In this document: positions 5,037 through 8,859 of the stretch, piece after piece | How positions within the stretch are numbered: the stretch's first letter is position 1 | Layout: each line of letters starts with the position of its first letter | NCBI GenBank assembly: GCA_025056515.1 | Contig: JANWWB010000375.1 | Span: forward strand, 1 to 8,859 | From: Anaerolineales bacterium | Lineage (GTDB): Bacteria; Chloroflexota; Anaerolineae; Anaerolineales; Villigracilaceae | DNA length: 8,859 nt | Direction: 5' to 3' | Translations under genes and position numbers: made by a program | The notes under the pieces: model-generated | Told to the model about the DNA's origin: nothing | Seen by the model: only the letters and a program-made list of their open reading frames with translations | Databases searched by the model: none

Positions 5037-7131
5037 GGCTTTCTTCAATCAGAAAAATGTGCACTTCTCCTGGCCCGTGAACGCCGATGGTGAGGCTCAT
5101 TTCGATATCTGCCGTGCGCGAGGGTCCGGTGATGATCACCCCTGCCGCCGTCGTGCGCACCTCGGGCCGAGCCAGCGCCTGGGCAAGTGTCTCCACGATT
5201 TGATCGGCGCGCAGGAGAACGGCATGGGTTGGTGGCAAGAGCGAAGCAGCGAGGCTATTGGCATACTGACCGGTCAGGATGATGGAACCGGTCTCTGCAA
5301 TCGCACACAACGCACCGGTCACACCAACTTGTAGAGAGGCGTCGGCGTCTAGGACGGCGGCTGGACCTAGATAAGGGGCGGCCAGTTGATCGCTCAAGAC
5401 TCGGACAGCGCCTTTCTCGGCCAGAAAGGCTTGCAGGCGAGAGATCAAGTCCGCCTCAGAAAGACGTTCCACCGTTACACCTAGAGCTGTCAGTTCATGG
5501 ACGAAACGTTCCACCAGATGAATGTTTTGCGGTATGGGCTGAGAAGGCAATTTCTCAGGGACTGCTTGGAGAGGTTGTGGTTCTTGGTGAGCAGGGAGGG
5601 GCTGTTCGATGGGGGTGGCTTGGAGAAATTGTTCTTGAGCGAGCGGCAAAGGTTGTCCAAGAGTTTGTTGGATGTGTTTCCAGCGTGCTCGGAAAGGTGT
5701 TATTGCTAGGCGCGGGAAGTCTTTGCTATAACCCCAGCCGGTCCATGCAGGTAGACGCATGTAGGCGCGACGCGGGGAGAGCAATCGGCTCAGGATGCCG
5801 CCCAAGGTCTGGAAAACGGCGAACAGGCGCGGGGTCGAGGCGACGAGACCGAAACCCTTCAGTCCCAGCTTGACCAGTGCAGGGAGTCCTCTCCCCTCTG
5901 CCGGTTTTTTGCCTTGCGCTCTTCCCGTTTCTCCGGCGCGCACGCGCAGCAGCAGCCCGGGCAGGTCAATGTCCACCGGGCAGGCTTCGCGGCACGCGCC
6001 GCATAGCGAGGAGGCCTGTGCCAAGTAGTCGAATTCCGGATTGACCAGCGCAGCCGAGATGACCGAGCCGATCGGGCCGGGGTAGATGCTTCCGTAGGCA
6101 TGGCCGCCCGCCTCGCGGAAGACCGGACAGGCGTTCAGACATGCTCCGCAGCGAATGCAATAGAGGCTTTCAGCCAGCGGGGAGGCGCGCAGGATGGAGC
6201 GTCCGTTGTCGAGCAGGATTAGATGACGGCTTTGGCCTGGGAGCGGAGCATTGATGAAGCTGGTATAAACACTGAGTTTCTGACCGGTAGCCGAGCGTGG
6301 TAGGAGCGAGAGGAAGAGCGCCAGATCGTCCAGGCTGGGGACGAGGCGCTCGATGCCCATTAGAGCAATGTGAACCGGTGGCAGGGTGGTGACCATGCGC
6401 CCATTGCCTTCGTTGGTGACCAGAACCAGCGTTCCGCTCTCAACGACGCCGAAGTTAACGCCGGAAATGCCTACCTTGGCGCTCAGGAAGACCTGGCGCA
6501 GGGTGCGGCGGGCAGCATTGGTCAGGGTGGGAATGTCTTCGGTGTAGGGCAGACCAAGTTTCTCCTCGAAGAGACGCCCCACGTCGCTACGACGCAGGTG
6601 GACGGCAGGGGTGATGATGTGACTGGGGCGCTCACCGCGCAGTTGGACAATGTATTCGCCCAGGTCGGTCTCCACCACACGATAGCCATGCGCTTCAAGG
6701 GCGTGGTTGAGTTCAATTTCCTCGCTGACCATGCTTTTTGATTTGGCGATTGTGAAGGGATTCGCAGGGGATGCGGAGAGGGGTGTATCCGCAGAGGACG
6801 CAGATGGACGCAGAGTTTTGTTCTTTGCTTTGTGCTGCTCGATCGTTTCGAGGACGATGCGAACGGCCTGGTCGGCATTGGCAGCGCGGTGGACGATGAT
6901 GCCGTTGGCCTCCGCCCGCTTGATGAATTGCTCCAGATAGCGGTCAAGATGCGCAATGACGTCGGCTTTGATGGCATGGGCGCGAGCGCGACGTTCCTGA
7001 TAGTCAGGAAGAGCGGCAAGAGCTATAAGCCGTCCGGCTTGGCGGCGCGCGGCGTTGGCGTCCAGAGCAGCTTGTAGGTTTTCATCTGCAAGAGATTGAC
7101 GAATGCGTTGACGGAAAAGTCCTGTTGTCAT
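5026..7131 (-). CDS. lutB: LutB-LutC fusion: iron-sulfur lactate utilisation protein
   Basis: This 701-residue protein joins two subunits of the LutABC (LldEFG) system, which oxidises L-lactate to pyruvate in the cytoplasm. The LutB part (about 1-490) has a LUD domain (KSKSMVSEEIELN at 131-142, VETDLGEYI, GVNFGVVESGTLVLVTNEGNGRMV at about 224-247) and ferredoxin-type cysteines: C325, C328, C331, C335-P and C377, C380, C384-P. GGHAYGSIYPGPIG between them is family-typical. A Gln/Pro-rich linker (about 491-537) leads to the LutC-like LUD domain (about 538-697): GALCAIAETGSIILT, SLLPPTHAVLL, ITGPSRTADIEMSLTIGVHGPGEVHIFLIEE. LutB and LutC are usually separate proteins of about 475 and 200-240 residues. 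Residues about 105-126 are an insertion not expected in LutB. The gene follows lutA after a three-base gap, with only a weak AGG ribosome site, suggesting translational coupling. Related LUD/CCG systems use other 2-hydroxy acids such as glycolate, so lactate is the likely rather than proven substrate. Confidence 0.92.
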   Translation of the reverse strand: MTTGLFRQRIRQSLADENLQAALDANAARRQAGRLIALAALPDYQERRARAHAIKADVIAHLDRYLEQFIKRAEANGIIVHRAANADQAVRIVLETIEQHKAKNKTLRPSASSADTPLSASPANPFTIAKSKSMVSEEIELNHALEAHGYRVVETDLGEYIVQLRGERPSHIITPAVHLRRSDVGRLFEEKLGLPYTEDIPTLTNAARRTLRQVFLSAKVGISGVNFGVVESGTLVLVTNEGNGRMVTTLPPVHIALMGIERLVPSLDDLALFLSLLPRSATGQKLSVYTSFINAPLPGQSRHLILLDNGRSILRASPLAESLYCIRCGACLNACPVFREAGGHAYGSIYPGPIGSVISAALVNPEFDYLAQASSLCGACREACPVDIDLPGLLLRVRAGETGRAQGKKPAEGRGLPALVKLGLKGFGLVASTPRLFAVFQTLGGILSRLLSPRRAYMRLPAWTGWGYSKDFPRLAITPFRARWKHIQQTLGQPLPLAQEQFLQATPIEQPLPAHQEPQPLQAVPEKLPSQPIPQNIHLVERFVHELTALGVTVERLSEADLISRLQAFLAEKGAVRVLSDQLAAPYLGPAAVLDADASLQVGVTGALCAIAETGSIILTGQYANSLAASLLPPTHAVLLRADQIVETLAQALARPEVRTTAAGVIITGPSRTADIEMSLTIGVHGPGEVHIFLIEESQRG
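6787..6815. repeat. GGACGCAGA direct repeat inside lutB, likely a copy of a dispersed element
   Basis: On the + strand, GGACGCAGATGGACGCAGA (6796-6814) holds two copies of GGACGCAGA ten bases apart, preceded by ATCCGCAGA. On the coding strand this reads as part of the inserted segment TLRPSASSAD of LutB. From memory, CTCTGCGTCC/ATCTGCGTCC-type sequences recur between and within genes in Chloroflexota and other environmental genomes. That recollection was not checked against a database. Only this one copy is seen in the window. Confidence 0.55.
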
Positions 7132-7134
7132 TGT

Positions 7135-7863
7135 TTACCTGTGGTCTAAAACTTCGGCGATATGCACCACCCGCTGTGGCTTGCCTCGGCGCATCAGCCC
7201 ACCCTGGATGTGCATGAGGCAGCCTGTATCAGCCACCACCAGTGTTTGGGCTTCGGTTTTTTCGAGGTTGGCTATTTTGCGCTTGAGAAGCTCGGCAGAG
7301 AGTTCGGGATGTTCAACCGAGAAGACGCCGCCGAAGCCGCAGCAGTCCTCACGTTCTGCAAGCAGAACAATTTCAGCTTGACGCACATTTTCTAACAGGA
7401 GACGAGGCTGACGGTCAATCCCTAGACCGCGCAGCAGGTGACAGGAGGGGTGATAGGTCAGGCGTCCTGGCCAACGCGCCCCAAGGTCGGTCACGCTGCG
7501 CACATCCACCAGGTATTCGGTAAATTCGTAGACGCGAGCGGCGAGCACTTGTGCACGCTTTAGCCAGGGTGGGTCGTCGCGAAATAGTTCTAAGTAACCG
7601 TGGCGAATCATATGGGCGCATGAACCAGAGGGAATGACGATGTCGCCGCAGGTCCGCTCAAAGGCCCGGATCGTGTGTTCGGCCAAAGGGCGCGCCTCGG
7701 CGCGCAAGCCGGCGTTGAAGGCTGGCTGTCCGCAGCAGGTTTGTTCCGCAGGGAACTCTACCTGCAAGCCGAGGCGGTTCAGAACGCGCACCATGGCCTC
7801 GCCAATCTGTGGGAAGAATGAGTCAATGAGGCATGTGATGAAGAGCTGGACAGTTTCAGGCAT
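7135..7863 (-). CDS. lutA: LutA: CCG-domain subunit of L-lactate oxidation complex
   Basis: This is a 242-residue cytoplasmic protein with two cysteine-rich CCG domains, the LutA/LldE partner of LutB and LutC. Domain 1 has C11 (FITCLIDSFFP), the C43-C44-G motif (EQTCCGQPAFNAG) and C82 (PSGSCAHM). Domain 2 has C141 (YHPSCHLLRGLG), C174-C175-G (EDCCGFGGVFSV) and C215 (ADTGCLMHIQGG). This CX(n)CCGX(n)C layout binds an iron-sulfur cluster in related heterodisulfide reductase and glycolate oxidase subunits. Length matches the family. The frame opens earlier, at 7911, but the ATG at 7863 is preferred: it has an AGGAG ribosome site, and LutA proteins begin just before the first Cys strand. It is the first gene of the operon, three bases ahead of the LutB-LutC fusion. 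No LutR-type regulator or lactate permease is visible nearby. Confidence 0.93.
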   Translation of the reverse strand: MPETVQLFITCLIDSFFPQIGEAMVRVLNRLGLQVEFPAEQTCCGQPAFNAGLRAEARPLAEHTIRAFERTCGDIVIPSGSCAHMIRHGYLELFRDDPPWLKRAQVLAARVYEFTEYLVDVRSVTDLGARWPGRLTYHPSCHLLRGLGIDRQPRLLLENVRQAEIVLLAEREDCCGFGGVFSVEHPELSAELLKRKIANLEKTEAQTLVVADTGCLMHIQGGLMRRGKPQRVVHIAEVLDHR

Positions 7864-7868
7864 TCGAA

Positions 7869-7873
7869 CTCCT
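7869..7873 (-). promoter_or_regulatory. Ribosome binding site deciding the lutA start
   Basis: AGGAG on the - strand ends five bases before the ATG at 7863. It supports this start over the in-frame ATG at 7911, which would lie upstream of or within the candidate promoter. Confidence 0.65.
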
Positions 7874-7882
7874 GACCAAGAT

Positions 7883-7911
7883 TTTATCAAGTGCAAAGAA
7901 AAGGATGACAA
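7883..7911 (-). promoter_or_regulatory. Candidate promoter of the lutA-lutBC operon
   Basis: On the - strand, TTGTCA (7906-7911, 5 of 6 to the -35 consensus) is followed after 17 bases by GATAAA (7883-7888, 4 of 6 to the -10 consensus). The implied transcript start near 7876 leaves a short leader of about 13 bases that still includes the ribosome site. No clear operator palindrome overlaps it. Confidence 0.4.
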
Positions 7912-8394
7912 AAAATATCACCTGTGCAGTTGGTGTTGCCGGAAGCCTGCCTCCAGAGATTCAAAGCCGCCCTCGTCACCTTGTGCAACGCACGAAAAAC
8001 AACGAGAGCATCGAACTCCAGAAATCAGGTTGTGAAGCCAGGTGGCGTTGTTGCTTGCAACTGAAGATGTGTCGGTTTTCTTGTTTGGATATGCACCTTG
8101 GAGCTGCTTTCCTAGCTCGATTTTGTTGTTCTGTTCGACTGCATCTTGGCGATTCAGTCGTGCATGAAATACCTAGACGCTTTTCTTGACCACCGCCCGC
8201 TGGAGGACTGAAGTCTCCAACTCATGGCTTGCAAACCTGCCGAAGCGAGCTGATTGGGGGCATAGATCGCCTCTCAGCGGCTTCTCAAGCTCTCGGCTAG
8301 GGGAGTTCTCCCTGCGCAGCGGCAAGAAAGATTGTTTTCGCAAGCTGTCAAGTTAGTAGCGATGTTTAACTTCAGCGCAGTGATTGATGCAGGC
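7912..8394. other. Gene-poor region upstream of the lut operon
   Basis: About 480 bases lie between the lut promoter and the stop codon of the PatB-type gene. Open frames on the + strand (for example 7905-8189) lack ribosome sites and have Cys/Arg/Ser-rich, unconserved-looking translations. I saw no tRNA or known RNA. Minor structures are GAGCT/AGCTC around a TTTCC-containing loop (about 8100-8118) and a GGAG/CTCC hairpin at 8202-8218. There is no clear terminator for the PatB-type gene. It may be decayed sequence or an unknown regulatory region. Confidence 0.5.
8202..8218. repeat. Small imperfect palindrome around GACTTCAGTC
   Basis: On the - strand the sequence reads GGAGACTTCAGTCCTCC, an imperfect inverted repeat centred on GACTTCAGTC and flanked by CTCCAGCGGGCGGTGG. 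From memory, similar GACTTCAGTC-centred palindromes are scattered between genes in several Chloroflexota-type genomes. Only one copy is present here, so the repeat nature is unproven. Confidence 0.3.
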
Positions 8395-8859
8395 TTATCG
8401 ATACAAGGCAGTATGCATGCGCTCCAGAGCCTCTTCCAATATGCGGCGTGGGCAGCCGAAATTGAGACGCACGAACCCTTCGCCGCCCGGACCAAAATCG
8501 GCGCCTTCGTTCAGGGCTACCTTGGCCTTGTTTAGAAAGAACAGCTGGGGGGTATCTTCGATTTTTCCGGTCTCTATCAAGTTGCGAGCATCGAGCCAAG
8601 CCAGATAAGTGGCGTTGGGGACAGTGGTGCGCAAGTCGGGAAAATCTTGTTCGATGGAGGCGACCAGAACATCGCGGTTGGCGGTCAGGTAGCGTCGCAA
8701 TTCGGCGAGCCAGTCATCGCATTCGCCAGAGAAAGCCGCCTCTGCCGCAACGAGTCCCAAGCTATTGACGTGCAGGGTCATCTTCTCCAGGATGAGACGG
8801 AAGCGCCGCCGTATTGACTCGTTTGGGATGATAGCAAAGCCGCAGAAGAGGCCGGGGAT
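8395..8859 (-). CDS. patB: PatB/MalY-type PLP-dependent C-S lyase (cystathionine beta-lyase family), C-terminal part
   Basis: The frame runs off the right edge of the window, so the N-terminal portion of this fold-type I aminotransferase-class enzyme is missing; 154 residues are visible. Family members use PLP to cleave C-S bonds of cystathionine, cysteine and related substrates, or act as aminotransferases. The visible part begins IPGLFCGFAIIPN, which in PatB/MalY proteins lies just after the PLP-binding Lys of the SKTFN motif, so that lysine is outside the window. Further matches are HVNSLGLVAAEAAF, TVPNATYLAWLD, and the C-terminal KVALNEGADFGPGGEGFVRLNFGCPRRILEEALERM. The Arg in FVRLNFGCPR is the conserved substrate-carboxylate-binding residue of this fold. 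The end is complete and of normal form. Exact substrate cannot be decided, and no sulfur-metabolism neighbour is visible. Confidence 0.9.
   Translation of the reverse strand: MPGLFCGFAIIPNESIRRRFRLILEKMTLHVNSLGLVAAEAAFSGECDDWLAELRRYLTANRDVLVASIEQDFPDLRTTVPNATYLAWLDARNLIETGKIEDTPQLFFLNKAKVALNEGADFGPGGEGFVRLNFGCPRRILEEALERMHTALYR

Noticed and set aside
5035..5873. Several + strand open frames opposite the LutB-LutC fusion
   Set aside because: They are shadows of a well-supported gene on the - strand and lack start signals.
7863..7880. GGAGTTCGAATGCC as a possible tRNA T-arm
   Set aside because: The stem is imperfect and the site is explained by the lutA ribosome site and start codon.
7864..7911. 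Upstream extension of LutA by 16 residues
   Set aside because: AGGAG precedes the ATG at 7863, the family starts there, and the longer form would begin inside the candidate promoter.
7634..8189. + strand open frames over the lutA 5' end and the gene-poor region
   Set aside because: No ribosome sites, Arg/Cys/Ser-rich composition, partial overlap with lutA, and no recognisable motif.
1..8859. CRISPR arrays, insertion sequences, phage or defence genes
   Set aside because: No regularly spaced repeats, transposase motifs, integrase motifs or known defence domains were seen on either strand.

Overview
The window looks like a stretch of chromosome from a Chloroflexota bacterium, most likely Anaerolineae. 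That placement is an inference from three things: a T/P-rich 'TNTPSPTP' linker with Ala/Gln/Thr-rich repeats in a membrane-anchored protein, a double-length ThyX protein, and overall gene style. No rRNA or other marker gene is present to confirm it. Base composition is moderate, and almost all of the sequence is explained by eight protein genes.

Layout, left to right. (1) The 3' end of an unrecognised + strand gene with a KOW-like C-terminus (to 431). (2) A small + strand protein with an N-terminal membrane segment, a low-complexity stalk and an LPATG sorting-type C-terminus (480-1103), followed by a strong hairpin terminator (1185-1214). (3) A convergent - strand LOG-family nucleotide hydrolase (1357-1938). 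(4) A 464-base divergent spacer holding a promoter for the next pair. (5) A + strand lipoprotein HtrA-type serine protease (2403-3536), closely followed by a tandem-domain ThyX-like protein (3558-4976). (6) A hairpin that serves as a convergent terminator (5000-5036). (7) A - strand two-gene lactate-utilisation operon: lutA (7135-7863), then a 701-residue LutB-LutC fusion (5026-7131). (8) A gene-poor stretch of about 480 bases. (9) The C-terminal part of a PatB/MalY-type PLP enzyme on the - strand (8395 to the window end).

How the genes work together. LutA plus the LutB-LutC fusion would make the complete three-component, iron-sulfur-dependent system that oxidises L-lactate to pyruvate, encoded by only two genes. 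HtrA (envelope protein quality control) and ThyX (dTMP synthesis) lie 21 bases apart and probably share a transcript, but no functional link is evident. The other genes are independent housekeeping or surface functions.

The most notable points are the LutB-LutC fusion, an in-frame insertion in LutB that carries a GGACGCAGA direct repeat, and the two halves of the ThyX tandem, each keeping a different part of the ThyX signature. I found no CRISPR array, transposase, phage gene, toxin-antitoxin pair or defence system.
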